From positions 1,792,001 through 1,856,000 of the forward strand of contig NZ_CP115859.1 in NCBI RefSeq assembly GCF_027920545.1: 64,000 nucleotides of DNA. The letters run 5' to 3'. The notes below the pieces were generated by a model, which had not been told where the DNA came from, searched no databases, and was given only the letters and a program-made list of their open reading frames with translations. Position 1 is the first letter of the stretch. Each line of letters opens with the position of its first letter. Shown here piece after piece: positions 48,267 through 57,165 of the stretch. The stretch comes from Chryseobacterium camelliae (GTDB lineage Bacteria > Bacteroidota > Bacteroidia > Flavobacteriales > Weeksellaceae). The position numbers were made by a program, and so were the translations under genes.

Positions 48267-48980
48267 TTATAAAACTACGTGACCTAGTTTCATTAATTTG
48301 TCGTGGTTGAGAATTTTGATATTTCTACCGTCTACTTCTATGAGACTGTCTTGTTTGAATTCGGAAATCAGACGAATGGCACTTTCCGTAGCCGTCCCTA
48401 TAATGTTTGCAATTTCTTCTCTCGTTAAAGAAATTTTGATGAAACCTTCCGGATCAACTCCTAATTTCTGCTCAAGAAGCAATAAAATTTCAGCTAATCT
48501 TTCTCTTACTGTTTTCTGCGCCAGGAAAGTAATGGTATTGGAAGATTCTCCCAGTTCGTAGGAAATTTTCTGAAGCATTACAAATGAAAGCTGAGGATCT
48601 ACTTCTAACAAATGCATAAAAACATCCGAAGGAAGAAAAATACATTCAACATCTGTCATCGCTTCAGCTTTCGCCTGAAAATTTTCACCACAAAGCAGTG
48701 CGCGATACCCGATGATATCGCCTTCTTTGATAAATCTTAAAATCTGATCTTTTCCAAAAGCTCCTGACTTAGATAGTTTGGCAGCACCCTTTTCCAAAAC
48801 ATAGACTCCTTTCGGAATCTCTCCGTCTTCGAAAATGATATCATGCTTTTGAAAACTCATTTTTTTCTTTACGCTAATGTATTTCTCAAAATCTGCATTA
48901 GATAGTCTTTCTTTGAATGATTTATCATTAAAAACTCTGGCAAATCTTTCTTCAATAGCGAGCTGTTGTTCCTGCGGCAT
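48267..48980 (-). CDS. Crp/Fnr-family transcriptional regulator
   Basis: 237 aa. Cyclic-nucleotide-binding-like beta barrel at about 35-140 (KHDIIFEDGEIPKGVYVLEKGAAKL), a long dimerisation helix, and a winged helix at about 170-230 with LTREEIANIIGTATESAIRLISEF as the recognition HTH. It lacks the N-terminal cysteine cluster of oxygen-sensing FNR; only two Cys are present overall. Divergent from the cbb3 oxidase assembly gene ccoI, so it probably controls respiration. ATG at 48980 is chosen; upstream in-frame codons contain the operator-like palindrome and an implausible extension. Confidence 0.88.
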   Translation of the reverse strand: MPQEQQLAIEERFARVFNDKSFKERLSNADFEKYISVKKKMSFQKHDIIFEDGEIPKGVYVLEKGAAKLSKSGAFGKDQILRFIKEGDIIGYRALLCGENFQAKAEAMTDVECIFLPSDVFMHLLEVDPQLSFVMLQKISYELGESSNTITFLAQKTVRERLAEILLLLEQKLGVDPEGFIKISLTREEIANIIGTATESAIRLISEFKQDSLIEVDGRNIKILNHDKLMKLGHVVL

Positions 48981-48987
48981 CTTAATA

Positions 48988-48999
48988 TGACATTTATCA
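48988..48999. promoter_or_regulatory. TGAC-N4-ATCA palindrome at the regulator's start site
   Basis: TGACATTTATCA lies between the Crp/Fnr start codon and its -7 box (TATTTTTG, 49007-49000, minus strand), so it covers the predicted transcription start. Binding there would repress, suggesting autoregulation. Similar palindromes occur at 34544-34555 and 51497-51508. Confidence 0.5.
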
Positions 49000-49031
49000 C
49001 AAAAATAGAACTTTTTAACTCGATAAACAAA
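49000..49031 (-). promoter_or_regulatory. promoter of the Crp/Fnr gene
   Basis: On the minus strand TTTG (49031-49028), a 20-nt spacer and TATTTTTG (49007-49000). On the opposite strand TAATTTTG at 49043-49050 may be the ccoI -7 box. Confidence 0.55.
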
Positions 49032-49064
49032 AAAAATTGTTATAATTTTGTGCTTCAATAATTT

Positions 49065-51449
49065 ATGAAGGTGAGCGAGAACTGTTTTCATTGTGGCCAA
49101 GGGATAGAAAAGGAGCAAATTCTGTTTGACGAAAAAGTTTTTTGTTGCAACGGCTGCAAGTCTGTTTACGAAATTCTGAATACCAATAATCTAAGTAATT
49201 TTTACGAGCTCAATAAGAGAGCAGGAATTCGTCCGAGTGATGAAAACTCCACTCAATTTGATTATTTGGACACCCCTGAAATTTTTGAAAAGATCACGGA
49301 TTTCTCAGAAGGAGGTACGAGTTTAGTGACTTTCAAAATCCCTGTAATTCATTGCTCTTCTTGTATTTGGCTTTTAGAAAGTCTTCATACTTTAAATAAA
49401 AACATTAAGTACTCTCAGGTTAATTTCACCAGAAAAACCTTACAGATTTCCTTCAACCATAACGATTTAAAACTAAGCGAATTAGCTAATTTTTTAACTA
49501 ATTTAGGATACAAACCTGTCATCAGTCTTGAAACTGCGGATAAAAACGTTGATCATCTAGACAAATCTCTTTTGGTAAAATTCGCCATTGCAGCTTTTGC
49601 TTTTGGAAACGGAATGTTTTTAGCGTTTCCGGAGTATGTAGGAGGAGAAGATTATTGGATGGAACACTATAAAGGTCTTTTCAGAACTTTAATGTGCCTT
49701 TTAGCTGTTCCTGTGGTATTTTATTCAGCTTCTGATTATTACAAATCTGCCTGGTACGGTTTAAAAAATAAAATCGTTAACATCGACGTTCCGATTGCTT
49801 TAGGAATTATCGTTCTTTTCGGGCGAAGTGTTTACGAGATTGTAACAGATTACGGTCCAGGATATTTCGATACGTTGTGCGGACTTTTATTCTTCATGCT
49901 TTTAGGTAAGATTTTCCAGAAAAGAACGTATAACGCCCTTTCCTACGACAGAGATTACAAATCTTTCTACCCAATCGCTGTAACCAAAGTCGATTTCGAA
50001 GGAAAGCAAGACAATATTTTACTTTCGGAAATCAAAATCGGCGACAGGATCTTAGTTAGAAACCAGGAAATCATCCCTGTTGATGCTATTTTGATCAATG
50101 GCGAAGGAAATATTGACAACAGTTTCATTACCGGAGAAAGTGCAACGATCAGCAAACAACCGGGAGACAAAATTTTTGCAGGAGGAAAGCAAATCGGTTC
50201 TTCTCTTGAGCTGGAAGTAATAAAAGATGTTGATCAAAGCTACCTGACCCAGCTTTGGAACAAAGAAGCCTTTAAAAAACACGAGACAGGTCTTGATACC
50301 TTAACTAATAATATCAGCAAGTATTTCACATTCATTATTTTAGGCATTGCTTTACTTGCAGGAATTTATTGGGCAACGGTAGATTTAGAAAAAATGTTCC
50401 AAGTAATTTCCGCTATCCTGATCATTGCTTGTCCTTGTGCGCTTGCGTTATCCGCTCCTTTTACTTTCGGACACATTATGAGGATTTTAGGTCGAAATAA
50501 ATTTTATGTAAAAGATACTTTAACGATCGAGAAAATCGCAAAGCTGGACACGATTGTTTTTGATAAAACCGGAACGATTACCCACAGAAAAAAATCAAAC
50601 ATCCGATACGAAGGTTCCGAGATCAAAGAATCTGATATACTGAATATTAAAACGCTATTAAAGAATTCAAACCACCCTCTTTCAAAGAGTTTATATGATT
50701 TCATTGAGGCAAATGACGAATATTATCCGGTTGAAAACTTCCAAGAAATTTCAGGCAAGGGATATGAAGCGAACGTAAGAGCAAGTCTTTATAAAATCGG
50801 TTCTGCAAGATACAACAATCAAGAATCTAAAAACCTGGAAACGGCAGTTTATATCAGTAAAAATGATGAGTTTTTAGGAAAATTCATCTTCAAAAACGAA
50901 TATCGCCCGAACCTTAGCAATCTCTTTAAAAAGCTTACCGATTATAAAATCTTCATTTTGAGTGGCGATAATTCTTCTGAGGAAAAGCAACTGAAAGAAT
51001 TAATTCCGAACTATCAGGGAATGGCATTCAACCAAAACCCCGAAGACAAACTGAATTATATTCAAAATCTTCAGCATCAAAACATGAAAGTAGCCATGCT
51101 GGGAGACGGACTGAATGATGCAGGAGCATTAAAACAAAGCAATGTAGGAATTGCTATCGCTGATGACTCCAACAGCTTTACTCCTTCTTCCGATGTGATC
51201 ATGAATGGTGAAAAAGTTGTGACTTTAGACAATTATCTGAACGTCTGCAAAGGATCTATCACGATCGTAAAAATGACGTTTATCATAAGCTTCCTTTACA
51301 ATATTGTCGGTTTAAGCTACGCAGTTACAGGACATATGCATCCACTTTTTGCAGCAATCATCATGCCAATAAGTTCGATCACAGTGGTTACATTCACTAC
51401 AGTTTCTACCTGGATTTTAGGCCGAAAATACTTCAAGAAACAGCCTTAA
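49065..51449 (+). CDS. ccoI: copper-translocating P-type ATPase CcoI/FixI for cbb3 oxidase
   Basis: 794 aa. An N-terminal Cys-rich domain (Cys7-x-x-Cys10 and a CCNGC cluster), a heavy-metal-associated domain with HCSSC, about eight transmembrane helices, Cys456-Pro-Cys458 in the membrane, the phosphorylated Asp500 of DKTGT, and GDGLND near the C-terminus. The N-terminal double-cysteine module and the ccoS neighbour identify it as the CcoI type that supplies copper for cbb3 oxidase assembly rather than simple copper efflux. Confidence 0.95.
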   Translation: MKVSENCFHCGQGIEKEQILFDEKVFCCNGCKSVYEILNTNNLSNFYELNKRAGIRPSDENSTQFDYLDTPEIFEKITDFSEGGTSLVTFKIPVIHCSSCIWLLESLHTLNKNIKYSQVNFTRKTLQISFNHNDLKLSELANFLTNLGYKPVISLETADKNVDHLDKSLLVKFAIAAFAFGNGMFLAFPEYVGGEDYWMEHYKGLFRTLMCLLAVPVVFYSASDYYKSAWYGLKNKIVNIDVPIALGIIVLFGRSVYEIVTDYGPGYFDTLCGLLFFMLLGKIFQKRTYNALSYDRDYKSFYPIAVTKVDFEGKQDNILLSEIKIGDRILVRNQEIIPVDAILINGEGNIDNSFITGESATISKQPGDKIFAGGKQIGSSLELEVIKDVDQSYLTQLWNKEAFKKHETGLDTLTNNISKYFTFIILGIALLAGIYWATVDLEKMFQVISAILIIACPCALALSAPFTFGHIMRILGRNKFYVKDTLTIEKIAKLDTIVFDKTGTITHRKKSNIRYEGSEIKESDILNIKTLLKNSNHPLSKSLYDFIEANDEYYPVENFQEISGKGYEANVRASLYKIGSARYNNQESKNLETAVYISKNDEFLGKFIFKNEYRPNLSNLFKKLTDYKIFILSGDNSSEEKQLKELIPNYQGMAFNQNPEDKLNYIQNLQHQNMKVAMLGDGLNDAGALKQSNVGIAIADDSNSFTPSSDVIMNGEKVVTLDNYLNVCKGSITIVKMTFIISFLYNIVGLSYAVTGHMHPLFAAIIMPISSITVVTFTTVSTWILGRKYFKKQP

Positions 51450-51496
51450 AACGCCTTATTTAGACTGATTTTAAATTAGCCAAAACCTGTATTTCG

Positions 51497-51508
51497 TGAC
51501 GAATGTCA
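51497..51508. promoter_or_regulatory. perfect palindrome TGAC-GAAT-GTCA upstream of ccoS-ccoNO
   Basis: TGAC and GTCA (51497-51500, 51505-51508) frame a 4-bp GAAT spacer. A TAAATTTG -7 box follows at 51520-51527 and another TAATTTTG at 51543-51550; neither has a good -33 TTTG, so an activator is likely. The 109-bp gap has no other structure. Confidence 0.5.
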
Positions 51509-51558
51509 TTATTTTTCACTAAATTTGAACCCCGAAAATAGGTTAATTTTGTTGTCAA

Positions 51559-51753
51559 ATGGATATTCTATATTTAATGATCCTATGCAGTGTTTCTTTA
51601 GCTGCGATTTTCTTGGTCGTATTTATAGTGTATGCCAAAAAAGGACAGTTTGAAGATGACGAATCTCCTGCTGTCAGGATTCTTTTTGATGACGAGATCA
51701 AAGAAAAGGAAGTTGGCAACGAAGAAATAGACAAAAAAGAAATAGGAAAATAA
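51559..51753 (+). CDS. ccoS: cbb3 oxidase maturation protein CcoS
   Basis: 64 aa: one transmembrane helix (about 4-25) followed by AKKGQFEDDESPAVRILFDD, the CcoS signature, and an acidic/basic charged tail. Required for cofactor insertion into the catalytic subunit. It precedes ccoNO by 30 nt in the same operon. Confidence 0.9.
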   Translation: MDILYLMILCSVSLAAIFLVVFIVYAKKGQFEDDESPAVRILFDDEIKEKEVGNEEIDKKEIGK

Positions 51754-51783
51754 TAAAATTGAAGAAAAAAGTGAATAGTTGAT

Positions 51784-54045
51784 ATGGAGACACAAAAGTT
51801 TAGTTATGACAACAGCATTGTTCGTGCATTCCTCTATGCTACCATAGTTTTTGGGCTTATTGGATTCACGTTCGGGCTTACGGCAGCATTAATGCTTTTC
51901 TACCCTGAACTTCCCGAATTTTTATTCGGAACTGATGATACGACGATTAAAAGTTTGGCATCAGGAAACATTCAAGGGTTAATAAACACTCATGGTGCGT
52001 TCGGATTTGGTAGAATCAGAATGTTGCACACCAATACCGTAATCTTTGCATTCGTATGTAATATCGTTTATACTGGTATTTATTACTCATTACAGAGATT
52101 ATTAAAAACAAGAATGTACAGTGATACATTATCTTGGTTACATTTCTGGACTTGGCAGTTTATGATTGTTGCTACGTTCGTTACTTTCTTTATGGGTATC
52201 AATACTTCTAAAGAATATGCAGAACACGAATGGCCAATCGATATCTTAATTGCATTCTCTTGGATTATTTTCGGAGCAAATATGTTCTTAACTATTGCAA
52301 AAAGAAGAGTAAGACACTTGTATGTGGCGATTTGGTTCTACATCGGTACTTGGATTGCAGTAGCAATGCTTCACATCTTCAATAACCTAGAAGTTCCATT
52401 ATCTTTCACAGGATGGAAATCTTATTCAGCGTATGCAGGGGTAAAAGATGCTATCGTACAATGGTGGTATGGTCACAATGCAGTAGCATTCGTATTAACA
52501 ACTCCGGTTTTAGGTTTGATGTATTATTTCTTACCAAAAGCTGCAGACAGACCGGTTTTCTCTTATAAACTGTCTATTATTCACTTCTGGTCATTAATTT
52601 TCGTATATATCTGGGCGGGACCTCACCACCTTCAGTATACAGCACTTCCGGCTTGGGCTCAGGCAGTGGGAACAGGTTTCTCAATCATGCTTATTGCACC
52701 ATCTTGGGGAGGTATGCTAAACGGGCTTCTTACCTTAAGAGGAGCTTGGGATAAAGTGAGAGAAAATCCTATTCTTAAGTTCTTCGTAGTGGCTGTTACT
52801 TGTTATGGTATGGCAACGTTTGAAGGACCGCTTTTGGCAACGAAAAACATTAATAAAATTGGTCACTTCACAGACTGGGTTATCGGTCACGTACACTTAG
52901 GTGCTCTTGGATGGAATGGGTTCATGGCATTCGGGGTTATCTACTACTTGATCCCAATCATGTGGAGAACAAAAATCTGGTCTGTAAAATTAGCTAACTG
53001 GCATTTCTGGTTAGGGACTTTAGGAATTATTTTCTACGCAGTACCAATGTATATTTCAGGATTTACTCAAGGGTTAATGTGGAAACAATTCAACCCGGAC
53101 GGAACTTTATTGTGGAAAAACTGGTTAGATACTGTAACTGCAATTATTCCTTACTTTAAAATGAGATTCTTAGGAGGAGCATTCTATATTTCAGGAGCTA
53201 TCCTAATGATTATAAACGTTGTTGCAACTGTAAGAAAAGGATCATTCCAGAAGGAAGTTCCTGCAGAAGCACCCGCTTTGGCAAACATCAGCAAAAACAG
53301 AAAAGAAGGAGAAGGAACTCACCTTTGGTTAGAAAGAACACCGGTATTATTAGGTATTCTATCTTTCTTCACGATCTCAATTGGTAGTTCAGTAGAAATT
53401 ATCCCTACTCTGTCGCTTAAGAAAAGTGTACCTACCATTTCTGCTGTGAAGCCTTATTCACCACTAGAATTAGAAGGTAGAGATATTTATATCAGAGAAG
53501 GATGTAATGCTTGTCACTCACAGATGGTAAGACCATTCAGAGATGAGATTACAAGATTCAACGGTAAAAACGGACAATACTCAAAAGCAGGGGAGTTTGT
53601 ATATGACAGACCATTCCTTTGGGGATCAAAAAGAACAGGACCGGATTTACATAGAGAAGGGGGTAAAAACCCAAGCTCTTGGCACTACAAGCATATGTAC
53701 AACCCGAGATCTACTTCTGCCGGTTCTATCATGCCTCGTTACCCTTGGTTAATTTCTACAGATCTAGACAGATCTAAAATGGTTGACAAAATGAAACTTA
53801 TGAAAGGAACATTTGATGTACCATATACTAAAGCTGAAATTGACTCTGCAAACTCTTGGGCAGATAACCAGGCTAAAAAAATTGTAAAAGATATCTTCTC
53901 TGAAGCCAATGACTTGAAGCAGGAATATGCAAAGAGACCTGATGTAAAATTGGAGACAAAAGAGGTTGTAGCTCTTATCTCTTATCTGCAAAGATTAGGT
54001 ACAGATATCAAAACAACTGAAATTAAAACAGCAAGTAATAACTAA
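51784..54045 (+). CDS. fused cbb3 cytochrome c oxidase subunits I and II (CcoN-CcoO)
   Basis: 753 aa. Residues about 1-490 are a 12-helix heme-copper oxidase subunit I with heme and CuB His ligands in HTNTVIFAF, HNAVAFVLTTP and the GPHHLQYTALP segment. Residues about 520-753 are CcoO, a membrane-anchored cytochrome c with CNACH (Cys574, Cys577, His578), EGRDIYIREG before it and GSIMPRYPWLI after it as distal Met. Fusion of ccoN and ccoO into one polypeptide is common in Bacteroidota. Terminal high-affinity oxygen reduction. Confidence 0.96.
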   Translation: METQKFSYDNSIVRAFLYATIVFGLIGFTFGLTAALMLFYPELPEFLFGTDDTTIKSLASGNIQGLINTHGAFGFGRIRMLHTNTVIFAFVCNIVYTGIYYSLQRLLKTRMYSDTLSWLHFWTWQFMIVATFVTFFMGINTSKEYAEHEWPIDILIAFSWIIFGANMFLTIAKRRVRHLYVAIWFYIGTWIAVAMLHIFNNLEVPLSFTGWKSYSAYAGVKDAIVQWWYGHNAVAFVLTTPVLGLMYYFLPKAADRPVFSYKLSIIHFWSLIFVYIWAGPHHLQYTALPAWAQAVGTGFSIMLIAPSWGGMLNGLLTLRGAWDKVRENPILKFFVVAVTCYGMATFEGPLLATKNINKIGHFTDWVIGHVHLGALGWNGFMAFGVIYYLIPIMWRTKIWSVKLANWHFWLGTLGIIFYAVPMYISGFTQGLMWKQFNPDGTLLWKNWLDTVTAIIPYFKMRFLGGAFYISGAILMIINVVATVRKGSFQKEVPAEAPALANISKNRKEGEGTHLWLERTPVLLGILSFFTISIGSSVEIIPTLSLKKSVPTISAVKPYSPLELEGRDIYIREGCNACHSQMVRPFRDEITRFNGKNGQYSKAGEFVYDRPFLWGSKRTGPDLHREGGKNPSSWHYKHMYNPRSTSAGSIMPRYPWLISTDLDRSKMVDKMKLMKGTFDVPYTKAEIDSANSWADNQAKKIVKDIFSEANDLKQEYAKRPDVKLETKEVVALISYLQRLGTDIKTTEIKTASNN

Positions 54046-54062
54046 AAAACGCTAAAAGGTCT

Positions 54063-54260
54063 ATGATTCCTCAGAACTTTAAAGATATATTATCCAATAC
54101 AGAAAATGCTGGTTTTTACCAGACACTGGCTCTGATTTTCTTTATACTGTTCTTCTTAGCTTTGATAATATATGTTTTTAGCAGACCTAAAAAATATTAC
54201 AAAGAAGAAGAAGAGGCTCCTCTGCAGGATGATGAAGATGATTTTAATTTAAAAAATTAA
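54063..54260 (+). CDS. ccoQ: CcoQ-like cbb3 oxidase subunit
   Basis: 65 aa with one transmembrane helix (about 22-42), ending FSRPKKYYKEEEEAP and an acidic tail. The position between ccoNO and ccoP and the RPKK segment after the helix are characteristic of CcoQ, which stabilises the complex. Confidence 0.85.
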   Translation: MIPQNFKDILSNTENAGFYQTLALIFFILFFLALIIYVFSRPKKYYKEEEEAPLQDDEDDFNLKN

Positions 54261-54270
54261 ACTATTTATT

Positions 54271-55152
54271 ATGAAACAAAGAACACCGGTTGTTGTAAAC
54301 ATTTTAATAATAATTGGACTTTTAATAGTTTTTTATTATTTGTTTGTACAAAGCTACTCGTTTTTAACGTCTCCATATTTCTGGGGAACTGTAGTGATCA
54401 GTGCAATCTTGGCTTATATCCACAGTGCAATTGGAGATTTAATTGAAAATAATAAATTCAAAAAACTATCTGCAGAAGAAAAAGCAGCATACTTAGCAGA
54501 AAAGAAAATTCCTTTCTTAAGAAGAATGTATGATGCAGCTTTCAAAAAGCAATCTGATACAGAAGAAAAAGATATCCTTATCGACCACGGTTTCGACGGA
54601 ATTATGGAGTTGGATAACCAATTACCAAAATGGTGGGTAGGTTTATTCTATTTTGGGACTGCTTTTTGTATTGTATACGTTGCAGCATTCTCTTTCACAG
54701 ATTTCGCCCACCCGTTAAGCGAATATGAAAAAGAATACAAAGAGCAGTTGGCAAGCATTGCAGAGTATGAAGCAAGCCAGCCTCCTGTAACAATAGAAAC
54801 AGCAAAATATTCAGCTGATAATATTGCAGAAGGTAAAGAATTATTCAAAACAAACTGTGCATCTTGCCACAAAGAAGATGGTAGTGGAGGTATCGGACCA
54901 AACCTGACTGATAACTTCTGGATCAACCAGCCAGAGAAAACATTGTTCAAAAACGTTTTCCATATGGACTGGAATGGTTCTCCTACAAACCCGTCGATGA
55001 GAGCATTTGGTAAAAACGGAGAAGTTTCCGGTGCTGAAATTGAAAAGATAGCAGCATATGTATATCACATCAATCAGGAAATGCCTCCAGTAACGCAAGC
55101 TCAGGGTGGAGCTGCACCTCAGGGAACAGAAGCACACTGGGAAAAAGAATAA
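54271..55152 (+). CDS. ccoP: cbb3 oxidase cytochrome c subunit CcoP, mono-heme
   Basis: 293 aa. Two membrane segments (about 8-45 and 118-140) with a hydrophilic loop, then one cytochrome c domain with Cys196-x-x-Cys199-His200 (NCASCHKEDGSGGIGPNLTDNFW) and a Met ligand in GNPSMRAF-like sequence near 245. Proteobacterial CcoP carries two hemes; this has one. The C-terminus ends in a low-complexity Gly/Ala/Pro tail. Transfers electrons to the CcoNO core. Confidence 0.94.
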   Translation: MKQRTPVVVNILIIIGLLIVFYYLFVQSYSFLTSPYFWGTVVISAILAYIHSAIGDLIENNKFKKLSAEEKAAYLAEKKIPFLRRMYDAAFKKQSDTEEKDILIDHGFDGIMELDNQLPKWWVGLFYFGTAFCIVYVAAFSFTDFAHPLSEYEKEYKEQLASIAEYEASQPPVTIETAKYSADNIAEGKELFKTNCASCHKEDGSGGIGPNLTDNFWINQPEKTLFKNVFHMDWNGSPTNPSMRAFGKNGEVSGAEIEKIAAYVYHINQEMPPVTQAQGGAAPQGTEAHWEKE

Positions 55153-55176
55153 TTTTTAAAAGAATTAAAAATATAT

Positions 55177-55232
55177 GAAAAACATAATTGGTTATTAGAA
55201 TAAAATAGTAACGAATTATGTTTTTCTTTTTT
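55177..55232 (+). terminator. hairpin between ccoP and ccoG
   Basis: GAAAAACATAATT (55177-55189) is the exact complement of AATTATGTTTTTC (55214-55226), with a 24-nt loop and a following T-rich run. It may end or attenuate the structural operon before ccoG. Confidence 0.6.
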
Positions 55233-55246
55233 AAACACATTACAAA

Positions 55247-56701
55247 ATGTCAGAAATAGAAGAAATAGAAGCAAGAGGTGGACAAGGACAGGTACTGGAT
55301 CCCGAAACTTATAGAGACTCTATTGGCACAATGGAACAATCGGGAAAAAGGAAGTGGGTCTTCCCGAGAAAACCAAAAGGTAAGTATACCAACTATAGAA
55401 ATATTGTAAGCTATATTTTACTGATTATTTATTTTACAGTACCTTTTATCAAAATTAATGGAAACCCACTGATTTTATTTAATGTTATTGACAGAGAGTT
55501 TTTCATTTTCGGACAGCCTTTCTATCCTCAAGACTTTTTCATCCTTACTTTAGGAGCTATTGCATCACTTATTTTTATCATCGTATTTACGATTGCATTC
55601 GGAAGAATTTTCTGCGGGTGGATTTGCCCTCAGACAATTTTTATGGAATCTATATTTCGTAAAATAGATTATCTTATTGAAGGTGACAGAAATAAGCAGA
55701 TGAAACTGGACCGGCAGGAATGGAATGCAGAGAAAATCTGGAAAAGAAGCTTGAAGTGGACCGTTTTTATCATTATCTCTTTAATTATTACTCACTTTAT
55801 GTTCATGTATATTGTAGGGTATGAAGAAGTAATAAAGATCGTATCACAAGGTCCGTTTGCGAATCCTACCAACTTTATGGTAATGATTCTGTTTACAGCA
55901 GCATTTTACTTTGTATTTGCATGGTTCAGAGAGCAGGTTTGTACATTGGTTTGTCCTTACGGAAGACTTCAGGGAGTATTGATTGATAAAGATACCATCA
56001 ATGTATTCTACGATTTTAAACGTGGCGAAAACAGATCCAAATGGAGAAAAGGAGAAGACAGAAAAGCTACAGGAAAAGGAGACTGTATAGACTGTCATCA
56101 ATGTGTAGTTGTCTGTCCTACGGGAATTGATATCAGAGACGGTCAACAATTGGAATGCGTAAACTGTACCGCTTGTATCGATGCTTGTGACGAAGTGATG
56201 GAAAAAGTGGGTCTACCGAAAGGATTAATCAGATATGCATCCGAAAACGAAATTGAAAAAGAGACACCATTCAAGTTTACCGGAAGAATGAAAGGCTTCG
56301 CTGTTCTTCTTTTGGCACTTGTAGGATTCTTGGGCTACCTGTTATCCAGCCGCGGTGAAATGGAGGCCAAATTCATCAAACCTGCAGGAAGCACATTCTT
56401 TGTGAGAGACGGTAAAATTACCAATACCTATAATTATACATTCTTAAATAAAACGAATGATAAAAAAGTGGTAACCATAAAAGTAATTGAACCTAAACAT
56501 GGGGAAATTATTTACAGTGCATCGAGCAAGATCAGTGTAGAAAGAGATAAGATCACAAAAGGGACTATTAATATCAGCTTCCCTGAAAACGAAATGAAAT
56601 TATCAAAACAAAATATTACCATAGGCGTTTATGATATGAAAGGTAAACTTGTTGATTCTTACCAGACCTATTTTGAAGGACCTTTTAAATTACAATTTTA
56701 A
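55247..56701 (+). CDS. ccoG: cbb3 oxidase accessory ferredoxin-like protein CcoG
   Basis: 484 aa. About five membrane segments, FCGWICPQTIFMES and CTLVCPYGRLQGV near the membrane, and a dicluster ferredoxin domain CIDCHQCVVVCPTG ... CVNCTACIDACDEVM at about 280-330. A C-terminal Ig-like (IG_G-type) domain follows the last helix at about 370-484. Implicated in cuprous/cupric copper reduction during cbb3 assembly. It follows a possible attenuator hairpin. Confidence 0.95.
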   Translation: MSEIEEIEARGGQGQVLDPETYRDSIGTMEQSGKRKWVFPRKPKGKYTNYRNIVSYILLIIYFTVPFIKINGNPLILFNVIDREFFIFGQPFYPQDFFILTLGAIASLIFIIVFTIAFGRIFCGWICPQTIFMESIFRKIDYLIEGDRNKQMKLDRQEWNAEKIWKRSLKWTVFIIISLIITHFMFMYIVGYEEVIKIVSQGPFANPTNFMVMILFTAAFYFVFAWFREQVCTLVCPYGRLQGVLIDKDTINVFYDFKRGENRSKWRKGEDRKATGKGDCIDCHQCVVVCPTGIDIRDGQQLECVNCTACIDACDEVMEKVGLPKGLIRYASENEIEKETPFKFTGRMKGFAVLLLALVGFLGYLLSSRGEMEAKFIKPAGSTFFVRDGKITNTYNYTFLNKTNDKKVVTIKVIEPKHGEIIYSASSKISVERDKITKGTINISFPENEMKLSKQNITIGVYDMKGKLVDSYQTYFEGPFKLQF

Positions 56702-56712
56702 TTTTTTTAGCA

Positions 56713-57165
56713 ATGAAAAACTTTAGTTGGGGACACGGTGTTGTAATTGCATTATTTGCGTTCATCGCATTTATTTTATCTATGCTATTTTTATTTCCGA
56801 ACGGGCAAAAAAATTCCGAAATGGTAACCGATAACTATTACGAAGAAGAGCTACAATACCAAAATGTAATTGATGCCAAGAAAAGAGCAGACGATCTGCA
56901 GGAAAAACCGATATACAGCCAAAACTCAGCCGGAATTGCGGTACGTTTTCCAAAAGATTATAACAATTCAAATACAACAATAAAATTTGTTTTGAATAGA
57001 ACTGATGATCAGAATTTAGATATCAAAAAATCTGAACAGTTGGATGCAAATCAATCAATATTAATTCCAGCGAAGGTATTAATAAAAGGGAATTATACGT
57101 TACGATTGATGTGGACGAAAGATAAAACAGATTACAGAATGGACTATGATGTAATATGGAAATAG
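56713..57165 (+). CDS. ccoH: FixH/CcoH-like cbb3 assembly protein
   Basis: 150 aa: one N-terminal membrane helix (about 7-28), the DNYYEEELQYQNVIDAKKRADDL segment typical of FixH, and a periplasmic Ig-like domain. Needed for cbb3 oxidase stability or assembly; its exact role is unclear. Overlaps the next gene by 10 nt. Confidence 0.9.
   Translation: MKNFSWGHGVVIALFAFIAFILSMLFLFPNGQKNSEMVTDNYYEEELQYQNVIDAKKRADDLQEKPIYSQNSAGIAVRFPKDYNNSNTTIKFVLNRTDDQNLDIKKSEQLDANQSILIPAKVLIKGNYTLRLMWTKDKTDYRMDYDVIWK

Noticed and set aside
48981..49118. N-terminal extension of the Crp/Fnr protein containing a CDKCH segment that could mimic FNR cysteines
   Set aside because: The extension runs over the promoter (TTTG-20-TATTTTTG) and the palindrome of the divergent gap and into the start of ccoI on the other strand; the CxxC is a by-product of the palindrome. 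ATG at 48980 fits the family start.
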